A stretch of DNA of 64,000 nucleotides from Lumbricus terrestris (lineage: Eukaryota > Annelida > Clitellata > Crassiclitellata > Lumbricidae). Positions 34,830 to 45,985 of this stretch are shown piece by piece. Position numbers and translations under genes: made by a program. Position 1 is the stretch's first letter. Every line of letters begins with the position of its first letter. The notes under the pieces are model-generated. The model saw only the letters and a program-made list of their open reading frames with translations, was not told the DNA's origin and made no database searches. Where the stretch lies: the NCBI GenBank assembly GCA_949752735.1, contig OX457053.1:29210732-29274731 (forward strand). Reading direction: 5' to 3'.

Positions 34830-36040
34830 AGATGTGTCGAAGGTTTTCTAGTTTGTAATGTTATTTGTTATAGATTTGTTGAGAGAATATGATATTTAGT
34901 CCTTTCCGTGCAGGTCTGCACATCAGGCAACGCATGAGAATATGATGCAAAAAGTATTTAATTGCTGCATGAATTTTGGAATTCTGCCTGGTTTGTCCAA
35001 TGGATTATAATTGATTGCAATTTCAGTTGAAACGTTTGTTGATTGATGCCTTGGACATTCTGAAAAAATGGCACAATAGAAGTCATTAGATTGCACAAAA
35101 GGTCCAGAGTTTGAAAGTATAGTAGGCTTGGTTGGTGTCATGACTGTCATCCTCTACTTGGTTTTTATTTTGTACTTGTTCAGTACAAGGAATCTACCCA
35201 TGAGTCTTGTGTTCACAGTATTTTAGTCATCTGAACAGTCGAGTTGGTGATGAGAAACAGGAATTATAAGGCAATTCTCTGTGTGAAGACAAATTTTCCT
35301 TATTTTGTCTTGTGACAGGAATACCCGTAAGTAGTTAAATTAGTAATCTGAGCAATTCTTTTGTGGTGCTGTCTGAATTGATAAATACAGCAATATTTCT
35401 CATTCGTTTTTGAACCAAGGTTGCCAAGCAATGTAAATTTGTTTGGAGCAAAGTAAGCAAACGTCTCAATCTGCTCCGCTGAGAAGGCTATGTCGAAGAT
35501 CTGCAGGGCCTAACTAGTGACAATAACATCAGCATTAATGGAAACGAATCATTTTTTGAATCAAGTTCAAGGATCGTCAACAAAAGAACGGAAATTCTGG
35601 ATGATTCTAGCATCATTCGAAATTTAACGACGTCATTGTTTGCGGATTTTGCTAGGCCTAAGCGTCTCTAAGAGAAGTGCTCTTAGAGACTCTCGACCCT
35701 CAGTGACTCTGAGGGGCGAGAGTCATGCAAATTATTTCGGGAGCAAATGCCCTGGTAAAAAAACCTCTGCCCTGGTCGTAGACCGGCCCAAATGTTTGCT
35801 GTCTAGAATTTATTTGGGGCAAAATATAATTTCAATTTTCAACCTCAAGAAACACGGCAACAGACAATATATAAATAATAATTTATACGGGCCGGGTTGC
35901 TAAAAGCATGCTGTATAATGCGCCCATTGTGCTCGGTACTTATATGACTAGGTTGCGTAAAATGTTTGATAAAAATTATACGAAATCGTGGTTCCGATAG
36001 ATTATAATTATTAATTATAATTATGGCGGTTAAATTTCGG
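34830..36040. other. RRS1-NDUFA12 intergenic region
   Basis: No coding sequence recognised. It includes a double hairpin at 35,664-35,724 (separate entry) and aacgacgtcattg near 35,629. It ends in an AT-rich attataattattaattataa stretch immediately before the NDUFA12 promoter elements. Confidence 0.5.
35664..35724. other. two consecutive near-perfect hairpins
   Basis: Hairpin 1: GTCTCTAAGAG (35,664-35,674), loop aagtg, CTCTTAGAGAC (35,680-35,690), a perfect 11-bp stem. Hairpin 2: 35,688-35,703 pairs with 35,709-35,724 (GACTCTCG-a-CCCTCAG / CTGAGGG-g-CGAGAGTC), 15 of 16 pairs, loop tgact. They share gac at the junction. Function unknown; about 420 bp upstream of the NDUFA12 start codon. Confidence 0.8.
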
Positions 36041-36045
36041 CAGCG

Positions 36046-36053
36046 TGACGTCA
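36046..36053 (+). promoter_or_regulatory. CRE (TGACGTCA) in NDUFA12 promoter
   Basis: A perfect palindromic CREB/ATF site, TGACGTCA, 93 bp before the NDUFA12 ATG, just downstream of an AT-rich block and inside gcagcgtgacgtcattc. CRE sites are common in promoters of nuclear respiratory genes, so this is a plausible proximal promoter element. Confidence 0.55.
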
Positions 36054-36145
36054 TTCAGCATGGTATCGCTGTTTTGTTGGATGCATCGTCTGTGTTGCGA
36101 CCTTGGTGGTTCTAGGTGACATTAAGTGTAGTATTTTGAGACAAA

Positions 36146-39100
36146 ATGTCAAAATACCTCGAGAAAGTCAGTCATTTTCGGACAGCTATTAAACAAAACG
36201 GTGGTCTTTGGGGCTCTTTCTTGCAGCTTTTCAGGTATGTGAATCAGAATCTGTGTTTCCCGACAAGACTATCACCCCCCCACCCTTAAGTCCTCACTCC
36301 ACTGGATAAAAATCCCAGAGTGAACCCTCTTCAAAGTTCTATCACTAACTTACAACTTTATACACTGTTCCCAGGCCAAGTATCTTCGTAAACTTTTTAC
36401 CATTCAGCCACTGCCGATCTCAGAATGTTACTAAATATAAATTTTACAATGTAGGCCTGTGCGCTTTGCTTGTCACAAATAGAGGTACTTACTTATTTGG
36501 GCATACCTGGGAACGGCGGTCCCAAATTCTGAAACATGTATTTTCATCAGAGGAAGAGTCAACTACAGTTAAGGCTGCATTTATTCACTTATTTTCTTCA
36601 TTCTTTACTTATTCACTTACTTACGAACTTCTCGGGCTTTTTACGTCATTGTTTACGTTGTTTTGACGGCATTCCATTGGGAAATAAATCAACCTGACGT
36701 GTCGTAATAGCGCGATGTATAGGATGGGCGCATAGAAACCACGCTTGAGAAATAGAAGCTGGATGAAGACCTTTTACAGGTGAAATGGAGGCTGGATTGA
36801 CGAAAATAACACATGAGAAATAGTAGCTGGATGAAGGTTCTTCTGCAGGTGAAATAGAAGCTGGATTGACAAAATAACGCATGAGAAATAGAAGCTGGAT
36901 GAAGGTATTTCTAGATCTGAAATAGCAGCTGGATTGATGAAGAAATGCTTAAGAAATTGAGGCTGGATGAAAAACCCACACTTTTTGCCCATCCAATACT
37001 CCGCACTATCGATTTATGGAATTTTATAATTTGGGACCGCGGTTCCCAGGTATGCCCTTATTTGTATAAATATTAGGTTGTATTGTCAACAGAATAATCT
37101 CAGCAGTAGACGCCTTGTCATGGGAAACATTTATAATTAATAATAATAATTTTCCTTTATTGGGCAATCCGGTTGACAGACTGCAACCGGTTACAGTGTA
37201 CAACTATGCAGTTTGAACAATTCACAAGACAACAGAATACACAAATCTTAACTACTAACAGAGCAGACAGCCTGCAATAATCGGCGCTAAGAGCAGCCCT
37301 ACACGGCATGTCCGCGTTATGGGGCGTGAACTCGTTACCTCTCGCTCTTTACGCCAGCGTGTTATCCAATGTTCTACCGGGATGAATTATTATAGCCAGT
37401 GGCGGCGCCAGGATTTCAGTTTCGGGGGGGCTGAAGCCTCGACCGAAATCCCGTGAAAAATTTCCATTTTCGTCGCAAAAATTTCTGACGACCTTTTTTT
37501 TTTTTTTTTTTTTTAGTCATCGACCGAAATCTCGTGAAAAATTTCCATTTTCGCCGCCAAAATTTCTGACGACTTTTTTTTTTTTTTTTTTTTTTTTAGT
37601 CATCGACCGAAATCTCGTGAAAAATTTCCATTTTCGCCGCCAAAATTTCTGACGACCTTTTTTTTTTTTTTAGTCGTCAGCCAAAATTTTTTTATATTTC
37701 ACTGTAAACAATTTCGCATGGCCCTTTTTTTAGGGGGGGGCTGAACCTCTTGTAGGGGGGCTTAGCCCCCCCAGCCCCCCCCTAGCGCCGCCACTGATTA
37801 TAGCAAGGATAATTCATTCACAATTTCTTAAAGCTTTTCTGTATGCCAGAGTGCAGGTGGCAGTTGGTTGAATAAAGGATTTACTCGTTTACTTACCTAC
37901 TTACAGTCTTTCTTGATTCTTGGTCACTTATCATCTCATTGTCTCAGCCTAGTCAGTGTTGTGCATTAAATACTTGTAACGCATTACTGTAGCCATTTAA
38001 TTACTATTTATCTATGTCGACTTGAGTGTTGATGTGTTGCTGATTTACAGAACGGATGAAATAAAATGGGGCACGCACGTCGGAACAGATAAATATGGCA
38101 ACAAGTACTACCAGAACAAGATGTACTTTATGGGTAACAAACATTTACTACGTACCTTATGCTTTTTGTAAGAATTAGGGACACAATTTACACCGAACAG
38201 TGAATGCAGCTTTCAGATAAAATATACAGAATAGTATAAAATAAAATAAAATAAAAAGAGCAGTGATTGTTTAACAATGCAATGATTGACGTAATTTTCG
38301 AATTTGACCTTCCAAAATTGTTTTCATGCTTACTGATTTTCGGACCATGGCCGGTTCTTCTCATTCATGGTTGCAGCTCGAAAGAGAAAGGTGCTGCTTC
38401 AGGTGAACTTTTACTTTCCTGGTGACTGTCAATAGTGTCAATTGTGGGGCGTGGTGGCGTCGTTGCCTTGAAGCCGGAAGGTTCGAGGTTCGAATCCACC
38501 TCAAGTCGCCGCGTAGGGACCTTGGGCAAGTTCTTCACTCGCAATTGCTCAGCGCTTCGGCATGAAACTTCGATGCAGTGTCCGCTCTGAAGTCGGGACT
38601 GTCTCTGAGTAGAGTGCTTGAAGGGGCGCTATAACAAATGCACATACAAATACAAATAGGTAAATTGCAATTTCTGACATAAGTTTTGGTAGAATGCACT
38701 TTCAATATCCTGCATTTAATTTCTGAATTGTGAGTTTTGTCGTCATTTCTGTCATCAGGTCGCAGTCGTTGGGTGTATTACTCGGATGAGAAGTATGGCT
38801 GGGATTACGATGGAAGCCAGGTTCCTGCCGAATGGTAGGTACTATTACTTTAGGCATAAAATGGTAGGTACTGTTACATTACTCCAGGCATAAATGATAG
38901 GTACTGTTACTCCAGGCAGAAAATGGTGGGTACTGTTACTCCAGGCAGAAAATTGTGGGTACTATTACTCCAGGCATAAAATGGTAGGTATCTTATCTTA
39001 TCTAACCATTTATAAACCGCTTATCGCAGCAAGAGCCTTTCAGAAGTGCTCCCAGTGGGTACTATTGATCCAGACATAAAATGGTAGGTGCTATTGCACC

Positions 39101-40868
39101 AGGCAAATGAAAGGCTTTGTGTATACGTGGGCTGTTGCATATCTCTATTCAAAACATGAACCCCTCTTACTGATTGAGTGGTATTTTAAATTAACATCAC
39201 AAAACAGTTTTAGAAAAAATTTATTTATTTTTTACTGTATGTGCAGGATATGTGCAAAGTAAACCTGTATCTGAGGCAAATCTGAGATGAGTGTTAACAA
39301 GAGGCCAATACACTACTCTGTCCCTGAATTCACCACTTATCACAGCTCTGTCTATATAGAAGCATAGAACCATAGCGCCATAGCCTGTGTAGGTTTCTCT
39401 GCCATCACAGATTTTGACCAGCCTCCTCCAATGTATTTCAGTTCTGACTACAGGTGTGCCTCTAGCTGTATCAATCAGTTCCTTGTGATTTTTATGTGAC
39501 ATTTCTAAAGCGCCACTTCAAGAATAAAAATTCATCATTTACACTCCCAACCAAACCAGCATGAAATTACTGTAGGATAACACAGCCTTCAGGCATTTGT
39601 GACACTGTCGAAGGGACTAACTATGGAGCTCAAGTCACAGCTCTTGAGAAAGGTTATTTCATGTTGTGGACCCGACATAGACAAAGCTTCTGGAGTGGGC
39701 TGTAGGTTGACGCATTCAAGGAACAGACCGTCTGGAATCCATGGCAGCTGACGGAAGGATGCCGTAACCTTGTGTATCACGATAGCGACACTGGAGGTTA
39801 TTGGGTCAAATGTTCAGATGTGTATTGGTTGCGATGTTGGATTGCTGCATAATTCTTTTCTCGTGTAACTTTGCTTAATTGTTTAGGATTACTTATATAA
39901 TCGAATTATAAATGTTGTAATTTTTTCTCACTTTTGTATTTTTTTCTCTACTGCATGGTTCTGCAGTCTGCACTTGACTCAGTTATTTGACTATAATTAT
40001 AAACATGCATAACCTAACTGACATTGTCTGGACTAAATTATAGCCCAGACAATGCTAGTTAGGTGTATGTAGTCTATAATGACATTGACGTTTATAATCA
40101 CGTTGATCATAGCGAATTGTTTTGGCCATCTGTAACTACATGACTGAAAACGGAACAGCTCTGCAGCAGATTTTCTTATCCTTAAGGGTTGTCCTGTTGA
40201 CGACATCTGCAGAATATGTCGTGCTTTTCTGTTTAGGTTTTTGAGCTTTGCATGATTTTATGCCACATTCATTTCTTTACATGTATTTTCTTTTTTTTAA
40301 AAGTTTTTTTACAGTTTATATCTCTAGCCTCTCCATCTTGATTTTCAATTTTCGTTCAGGGGTTACCCAGGTCAGCGGGACCTGTCCCTTTCTGGATGAC
40401 CCTTTCTGAGGATTCACTGTGCATAGAATCAAGGTGTCCTATGAACATTAATTTTTTCATGTGTGCTTCTCTTCCTTTGTTGTCTGCCTTGGTTCTTTGT
40501 TTGTTTGTTGCTCTTTTCTCGGAATAAACTTATAAACTAAACTGTTTAATTTCTAAGTTTACCTGAGATTTCTATTGTTAAGTCAATAAACAGCTGATTG
40601 ATTGATTGATTCTTCAGTTGATTGATTGACTGACTGATTGATTGATTAAATCGGTGCTATTGTGATTTTACCGTTGATTTTCATTGCATCTGTCCTGCCC
40701 AGGCATCGTTGGTTACACTACATCGGCGATGAAATACCGACGAAAGAGAACACCGTCAACTACAAATGGATGATCGACCACAAGGAAAATCTGACGGGAA
40801 CAGCCGGGAAGTACATGCCGTACAGCACGACTCGGCCAAAAATCGAAGCCTGGAAACCCCCTCAGTGA
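36146..40868 (+). CDS. NDUFA12: NADH dehydrogenase [ubiquinone] 1 alpha subcomplex subunit 12 (four exons)
   Basis: Exons: 36,146-36,234; 38,051-38,133; 38,759-38,834; 40,703-40,868. Borders are GT/AG and in frame; 137 aa (human 145). NDUFA12 (B17.2, DAP13) is an accessory subunit of mitochondrial complex I on the matrix arm, added late together with the N-module and replacing its paralogue NDUFAF2. Signatures are RTDEIKWGTHVGTDKYGNKYY (30-50), RWVVY-like RWVYYSDEKYGWD (61-73), VPAEWHRWLHYI (79-90), ENLTGTAGKYMPYSTTRPK (about 110-128) and the terminal EAWKPPQ. The start M-S-K-Y-L follows acaaa. Intron 1 contains two TIR elements and a SINE. Intron 3 opens with a tandem array of donor-like units. 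Poly(A) signal at 41,028. Confidence 0.96.
36500..37056. mobile_element. TIR element with internal 72-bp minisatellite
   Basis: Termini GGCATACCTGGGAAC (36,500) and GTTCCCAGGTATGCC (ending 37,056), with the match continuing to about 28 bp, are flanked by a perfect 8-bp duplication cttatttg (36,492-36,499 and 37,057-37,064). Inside, about 36,745-36,975 holds 3-4 copies of a roughly 72-bp unit (gaaatagaagctggatgaag, caggtgaaatagaagctgga). Non-autonomous, in NDUFA12 intron 1. Confidence 0.9.
37140..37385 (-). mobile_element. tRNA-derived SINE, family 2
   Basis: Inverse of the 18,138 copy: aataataattttcctttatt, ggttgacagactgcaaccgg, caactactaacagagcagac, then the inverse head ctcgttacctctcgctcttt and ccaatgttctaccggg. 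It lies in NDUFA12 intron 1, directly beside the 37,397 MITE. Confidence 0.75.
37397..37796. mobile_element. hAT-like MITE, family B, with internal triplication
   Basis: A 400-bp element beginning CAGTGGCGGCGCCAGGATTT and ending AGCGCCGCCACTG, with a perfect 8-bp duplication attatagc (37,389-37,396 and 37,797-37,804). It contains three tandem units of a block with atttctgacgacctttttt, a long T run, agtcatcgaccgaaatct and cgtgaaaaatttccatttt. It lies in NDUFA12 intron 1. Confidence 0.93.
38444..38658 (+). mobile_element. tRNA-derived SINE, family 1
   Basis: Head gtggggcgtggtggc, with a short internal deletion before cgttgccttgaagcc, B box ggttcgaatcc and tail ggggcgctataacaaatgca. It lies in NDUFA12 intron 2. 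Confidence 0.85.
38828..39100 (+). repeat. tandem array of splice-donor-like units at NDUFA12 exon 3/intron 3
   Basis: The sequence at the true donor (gaatg|gtaggtactattact) is repeated about every 30 bp: gaatggtaggtac (38,830), aaaatggtaggtac, aaatgataggtac, aaaatggtgggtac, aaaattgtgggtac, aaaatggtaggtatc (to about 38,990), and again aaaatggtaggtgc near 39,079. Spacers read tgttactccaggca(t/g)a. Confidence 0.9.
39190..39800. other. unassigned intronic sequence, possibly repeat-derived
   Basis: A moderately GC-balanced part of NDUFA12 intron 3 with small open frames on the minus strand (93 and 63 codons). None resembles a known protein. It may be an old retroelement insertion. Confidence 0.3.
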
Positions 40869-41027
40869 GAAGACAGATGGACTGAAGAGCGGCCCTTGTG
40901 ACCTTGTCCTGGAAAGTAAATTTCGGACGTGTTTTTCGTGCGTGATTGTTCACTCGAGTCGTGGACTTGATCAGGTGGTGAAGCGATTCTGACAGTCATG
41001 TTTTGTGGCTTGGAAAAATGTTCTCAA

Positions 41028-41033
41028 AATAAA
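41028..41033 (+). terminator. poly(A) signal of NDUFA12
   Basis: AATAAA 160 bp after the NDUFA12 stop (tctcaaaataaaggaaac). Confidence 0.7.
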
Positions 41034-41183
41034 GGAAACTTTTGACGTGAGAGAATAACTTATGTAGGTAGACCAATGCTACTTTGTAATTAAACCATAC
41101 GGGAAAGCTTGTGTTGAACTTTCTCGCTCAGAATCCAAAGTATCATTATAGTTGGTTGAAAATTATTGTCGCTTAGCAGAAGT

Positions 41184-41434
41184 ACCAATGGTATAACTAT
41201 GGAACGTTGGTAGATGGAGATGGTTTGTTTGATGTGTTATGGTGCTTTGTTGTTGTTTGGCTGGGCTTGTGACATAACTGGCTGATTGCCCTATGCTTGT
41301 GCAGTTACACCAATGGTATAACTATGGAACGTTGGTAGATGGAGATGGTTTGTTTGTGATTTGTTATGGTGCTTTGTTGTTTGGCTGGGCTTGTGACATA
41401 ACTGGCTGATTGCCCTATGCTTGTGCAGTTACAC
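41184..41434 (+). repeat. 125-bp tandem duplication
   Basis: accaatggtataactatgga through gattgccctatgcttgtgca gttacac is present twice in succession (41,184-41,308 and 41,309 to about 41,434) with only small indels (tgttgttg versus tgttg). Intergenic, just after NDUFA12. Confidence 0.9.
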
Positions 41435-41439
41435 CTACA

Positions 41440-42650
41440 CCCTTTATCCTGGTGTCACGGTTTCAATCCTGATACGTCATATTTTTGTTGAAAATTGCAT
41501 CTCTATTCAACTGTGCACGGATGAGAGCTGACAAGCTGATGGACAGAGACAGAAGTAGACAAACTGAAGAATGCAGACAAGAATAAAGTTACGATTAGCA
41601 CGCAGAAATTAGGATGTATACTAGATCATACAGAGTATAATAACATTTGCTGCTGTAGATGGTTTGAAGTTACATGCTCCGTACAGCACAACCCAACTGA
41701 AATTTTTTAATGCCTTTCTTGCAAAGTGCAGAAGTGTTTACTTTGTGTACTTTGTTGCCTGCAAACACTCAGAGTCAGTGAGAAGTTAGAGTTGAATGTA
41801 ATGGTCAAAGCGTTTGTGACTCGTAGCACTTTGACCGTTAACCATCTGTACAGTTTCTATTGTGACTCGGATTTCAAATGATTAGCAGTTTTATCTTTGA
41901 AGATCAGCAGCTGCAGCACTTTGATAAATTGTCTGCTTGTACTCTCGAGCTCAAGTGCATAATCTTAAGATAAGGCGAGTACCAATAACGGACGCTATTT
42001 TTAAATAAACAGAACAATGACCAAAATTACACAAGCAATTGTAGTGCTGAAGTATAACCATTGAGATGTAAGGATGATGATGTAGTATCCATGGTGATTC
42101 CTGACCTATGAGATAGCGTTGCACGAATGAATCAATGACTTGTGTTGATTTCAAATGATGTATTTAGGCCCAAAAGTAAAATGCTGGTCGCAGAGTTGAC
42201 CGGTTGACTGGATTAGCTATGTCAGATGACGTCAACCCTCTGCTGTATACTTTTACTAGATGGCAACTGCATCCAGTGATTAGGCATTTGTAGCCAATTA
42301 TGACCGCTGCCAAAACCCTACTAAAACATGTCCCACATATTCAAAACTAAACGCTTGATTATAAGAGTTAAGATTTCGTAATGGCAGTAAGTATCCAATG
42401 ATAGTCCAGCCTATGACCATGCAGCTGTCATGGCAGGTTGATAATTGGTCTATTTACAGCTATTCTAATGCACCCAGGGCAAGTTTTACATGAGTTGCTT
42501 CCACTAGTAAGGTAAATTTACTACCCCAGTTACCCCTTGGCCAGTCTCATTACATGGTCTTCACTAGTATTGATAATAACATAAGGAAAGCACTTTTATA
42601 GGAAGACTGCTGTACTCTTGCTGATTTTATACTTGGCCTATGACATTTGT
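41440..42650. other. intergenic, no gene seen
   Basis: Unique AT-rich sequence between NDUFA12 and DYRK2. No conserved translation, RNA gene or clear repeat was recognised. Confidence 0.5.
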
Positions 42651-42660
42651 TACACGGAGT

Positions 42661-42808
42661 CATAGGCGCAATCACGTCCTAAAAGTTGGGAGGGACCAAA
42701 TGAATCACGTCCTAAAAGTTGGGGGGACCATAATGATAAAGTCAATGGGACCATTCAAAAGTTGGGGGGGATGCGTCCCGTGGGTCCCATAGGGTGGTTG
42801 CGCCTATG
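42661..42808. mobile_element. 148-bp MITE (CATAGGCGCAA ends)
   Basis: Termini CATAGGCGCAA and TTGCGCCTATG are exact inverses, flanked by a perfect 8-bp duplication cacggagt (42,653-42,660 and 42,809-42,816). The interior holds direct repeats aatcacgtcctaaaagttgg and G-runs. Non-coding. Confidence 0.93.
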
Positions 42809-43029
42809 CACGGAGTGCAGTTTTTCTGCAGCATATTTAATTAAGCATATGCTTGCTTAACAACTTTATGATCAGCAAAGCGTAGTTATTTTCGACACTG
42901 TCCTAGCATAAAATGGCAAACCGAAAAAAAACAATGACCCACGATACGAACTAGCAACTTCTGCTATGTTCTGTATTGTAACTGAACCAAACTATGTAAC
43001 ACAAGCAAATACTAGCAAGCAACCAAGTA

Positions 43030-43260
43030 AAAGAATTTGTATATATATTTTAAATATATATATTTATTCATTCATTCATTAAATGCATTTGCATAGTGCT
43101 TCTTCAAGGGGCTACTCAGATAAATTATAATGCAATTGATTCGTGCGTGTGTATACATGAACAACCTGGTTATATTATGATAGGCCTGTATAAAAATAAC
43201 ATGGCATATATAAAATTATAGATATATGGTGTATATATATATATATATATAGCCACGTCT
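43030..43260. repeat. AT microsatellite region
   Basis: Short (ta)n runs near 43,040 and 43,226-43,250, with attcattcattcatt between. Minus-strand open frames here (IYIYIYTPYIY) are artefacts of these repeats. Confidence 0.75.
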
Positions 43261-43439
43261 GCAGTGTAATTAATATTATAGGCAACAGTATATCTAATCA
43301 ACAGTTGCATAGATCCGATAAGCAACTTGTTGATTGCAATCCGTTCTGGGTTCTGCCGAGTTTCACAAGATTGCAGTTTCAAATAAACCCTCGACTTCTT
43401 TATGCTGTCAACAAGCAAGATCGACACTGCCTTTGGATC

Positions 43440-43640
43440 GAGAACACCTACTCGACCCGGACCACCACGGACTACTCTCACGGACAACCCTTCTAACTCA
43501 ACGCATTTGATCCTGATCCTATGGTAACTCGACCGGGACCACCACGGACTATTCTCACGGACAACCCTTCTAACGCAACGCAGCGCTCGTGAATAAGCTG
43601 GTGCCCCGCGCTTGGCTTTCAAGTGGCGCTTTACATACAA
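43440..43640 (+). mobile_element. LINE/SINE 3' tail, type 2, partly duplicated
   Basis: gacccggaccaccacggact plus actctcacggacaacccttc appears twice (about 43,453 and 43,530), followed by cagcgctcgtgaataagctg, gtgccccgcgcttggctttc and aagtggcgctttacat. Same family as 7,925 and 50,770. Confidence 0.65.
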
Positions 43641-43665
43641 CATTGCTCTTTAAATATATATACAT

Positions 43666-43666
<1 letters not shown>

Positions 43667-43739
<73 letters not shown>
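43667..43739. repeat. (CA)n/(TA)n microsatellite
   Basis: A cacacaca run followed by about 55 bp of tatata. It lies about 520 bp upstream of the DYRK start codon. Confidence 0.95.
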
Positions 43740-43849
43740 GGTCTTTGATTTCACCGATCATCGCAAACTGCATAAACCTTACCGCCAATGACAGCGCTAG
43801 AAAAACAGGCCGGGTCGAATTGTAGGTCAGTACACTCGTTATTGCTTTT

Positions 43850-43876
43850 CTGATTGGTCGAATTGCTGCCACGTGA
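43850..43876 (+). promoter_or_regulatory. inverted CCAAT box and CACGTG E-box upstream of DYRK2
   Basis: ctgattggtcg (inverse CCAAT, 43,851-43,859) and gccacgtgacg (E-box CACGTG at 43,870-43,875) lie about 400 bp before the ATG, in a GC-richer stretch. They are consistent with a housekeeping-type promoter. The transcription start is not known. Confidence 0.4.
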
Positions 43877-44263
43877 CGGAGCCTAGCACCAGCGGCCAGA
43901 ACGAGTAAGTTTCGCCTCTTTTGCATGACAACGGAGAGTAACTGTTCAGCTGGAAAACTTCGATGCGGTTAGTTAGTTAGTTGGTCATAATGTTCGAACA
44001 ATAACGCTACAAACTTCCTCCAGTCGGTAATTTTAATCAGAAGAAGCAGCCACGTGCAGTAAACGAAGCTCTTTTCGGGGGTATGATACCTGGCTGGAAT
44101 TTTCAGGCTTGAAAGTTTGTCTCTGCGGTCGGCGTTACCCTGAGTGATACCATTAATCAAATTGGATGCTTGGTAGCGTAAACATACGTCTCGTAATATT
44201 AAGTCCTAGGCGTTCATAGACTCTGTATTTAACTGGATTTCACGGAATTCAACGATTCAGTCG

Positions 44264-45985
44264 ATGATGTCGAACCAGAGCGTTACTTTGTTGGGTTTGC
44301 GAAAACGACCAATTGGAAGTTCGACGGAAAACTTAAATAACGCCTTGAGTGTGTCGGCGCCTCGACTACCACCGCTTGTGAACGTTTCGACGCGTACCAT
44401 ACCGGAGAGCAACTCTAGCGTGAAAGTACAGCAGCTGTACCAAGAGTGCTCCAGTAATAAGCAGCTGAAGGACGCAAAGGTGCCGGTAAAACATGGTCCA
44501 AACGAACCGGAGTATGAAAACGTGGCTCCGAATGGAATTGAAGGGCTGCCTGTTCTGAGACACGAAGGTTCCGGTATTGCAAAGCGTTCACAGGTTTTTA
44601 CTCCAGAGGTGGCCATGAAGCAATTCATGCATAAATTGACCGCATTCGAACACCACGAAATATTCACCTACAGTAAAATATACTTTGTTGGTCCGAGTGC
44701 CAAAAAGCAGCCGGGAGTTCTGGATGATCGCAACAATAATGGTTATGATGATGATCATGGTTCATATATACACGTTCCACACGATCATGTGGCTTACCGT
44801 TACGAAGTGCTGAAGCTCATAGGGAAAGGAAGCTTCGGACAGGTGGTGAAGGCTTACGACCACAAGGAAAGGACATACGTGGCACTCAAGATGGTGAGGA
44901 ACGAGAACCGATTTCACCGCCAGGCCCAGGAGGAAATCCGGATTTTGGAGCATCTGAAGAAGCAGGACAAGGACAAGACCGCCAACATAGTACAGATGTT
45001 CGACCAGTTCACGTTCCGTAACCACATCTGCATAACGTTCGAGCTGCTGAGCCTCAATCTGTACGAGCTGACGAAGAGGAACAAGTACCGAGGTTTCAAA
45101 CTGCCGCTGGTTCGACGGTTCGCACACTCGATTCTCCAGTGCCTCGAACTTCTCTACCACAACCGTCTGATTCACTGCGATCTGAAGCCGGAGAACATTC
45201 TCCTCAGGCAGGAGAACCGCAGCAGCATCAAGGTCATCGACTTCGGATCGAGCTGCTACGAACATCAGCGCATCTACACGTACATCCAGTCGCGCTTCTA
45301 CCGAGCCCCGGAGGTCATTCTCGGCGCTAAGTACGGCATGCCGATCGACATGTGGAGTCTTGGCTGCATCCTGGCCGAGCTCTACACCGGTTACCCGCTG
45401 TTTCCCGGCGAGGACGAATCCGATCAGTTTGCGTGCGTCGTCGAGCTCCAGGGAATGCCGCCGCAGAAGTTCCTGGACGGCTGCAAGAGAGTGAGGAACT
45501 TCATCTCGTCGCAAGGTCATCCACGCTATTGTTTGCCGGCGACTGCGCTTCCGAACGGTGATCTCAAGTACGAAGGCGGGAAGTCGAAACGAGGGAAGTT
45601 CCGCGGACCGCCGAGTTCTCGCAACCTTGACGACGCCCTGAAAGGCTGCAGCGATCCGTATTTCGTTGACTTTCTGCGGCGCTGTCTGGAGTGGGATCCC
45701 ACCGACAGGATGCTCCCGACACAGGCGCTTCGTCATGCGTGGTTGAAGAAGAAGCAATCGACGGTGGATGACTTCAAAGCAAGGCCGACTGTCGTTCGAA
45801 CGCAGACGGCTCAGATTCCGATCTCATCGAAGATGGTCAACGGATTTCCAGGTGGTAATGCTCGACGCATTTCCACTGCCGGTGCCGCCTCCAAGACCGT
45901 GCAGATTTCGCCGCAGACTGGCAAAGCCAAGACCATGGATTTTGCGTCTCTGCCATATCAGCCCTCGAACGTAATCAGGGTCTAG
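44264..45985 (+). CDS. DYRK2: class II dual-specificity tyrosine-regulated kinase, DYRK2-like (single coding exon)
   Basis: A 573-aa uninterrupted reading frame (human DYRK2 is 601 aa as the long form). DYRKs autophosphorylate an activation-loop tyrosine during folding and then phosphorylate serine/threonine on substrates. DYRK2 acts in p53 signalling, Hedgehog signalling and as an E3-ligase scaffold. Order: polar N-terminus; DYRK-homology box [20 protein letters not shown] (112-131) and the [11 protein letters not shown] segment, typical of class II; kinase domain about 179-493 with P-loop IGKGSFGQV (186-194), K209, gatekeeper F259, HCDLKPEN (304-311; catalytic D306), DFG 326-328, activation loop YTY 338-340 and [12 protein letters not shown] (343-354). 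All catalytic residues are present. M1 and M2 are both methionine (atgatg). The CDS is markedly less AT-rich than its flanks. A DYRK4 or DYRK3-like assignment is less likely but not excluded without a tree. Confidence 0.95.
   Translation: MMSNQSVTLLGLRKRPIGSSTENLNNALSVSAPRLPPLVNVSTRTIPESNSSVKVQQLYQECSSNKQLKDAKVPVKHGPNEPEYENVAPNGIEGLPVLRHEGSGIAKRSQVFTPEVAMKQFMHKLTAFEHHEIFTYSKIYFVGPSAKKQPGVLDDRNNNGYDDDHGSYIHVPHDHVAYRYEVLKLIGKGSFGQVVKAYDHKERTYVALKMVRNENRFHRQAQEEIRILEHLKKQDKDKTANIVQMFDQFTFRNHICITFELLSLNLYELTKRNKYRGFKLPLVRRFAHSILQCLELLYHNRLIHCDLKPENILLRQENRSSIKVIDFGSSCYEHQRIYTYIQSRFYRAPEVILGAKYGMPIDMWSLGCILAELYTGYPLFPGEDESDQFACVVELQGMPPQKFLDGCKRVRNFISSQGHPRYCLPATALPNGDLKYEGGKSKRGKFRGPPSSRNLDDALKGCSDPYFVDFLRRCLEWDPTDRMLPTQALRHAWLKKKQSTVDDFKARPTVVRTQTAQIPISSKMVNGFPGGNARRISTAGAASKTVQISPQTGKAKTMDFASLPYQPSNVIRV

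Noticed and set aside
43170..43643. 157-codon minus-strand ORF
   Set aside because: Runs through the type 2 retroelement tail and (ta)n microsatellites; the translation is low complexity (IYIYIY).
44762..45757. 331-codon minus-strand ORF
   Set aside because: It is the antisense shadow of the DYRK kinase domain. The + strand translation has all kinase motifs.
44264..45985. DYRK2 as a retrogene
   Set aside because: The CDS is intronless, but the main coding part of DYRK2 is also carried largely on one exon in vertebrates. No poly(A) tract or target duplication is seen, and a plausible promoter lies upstream.
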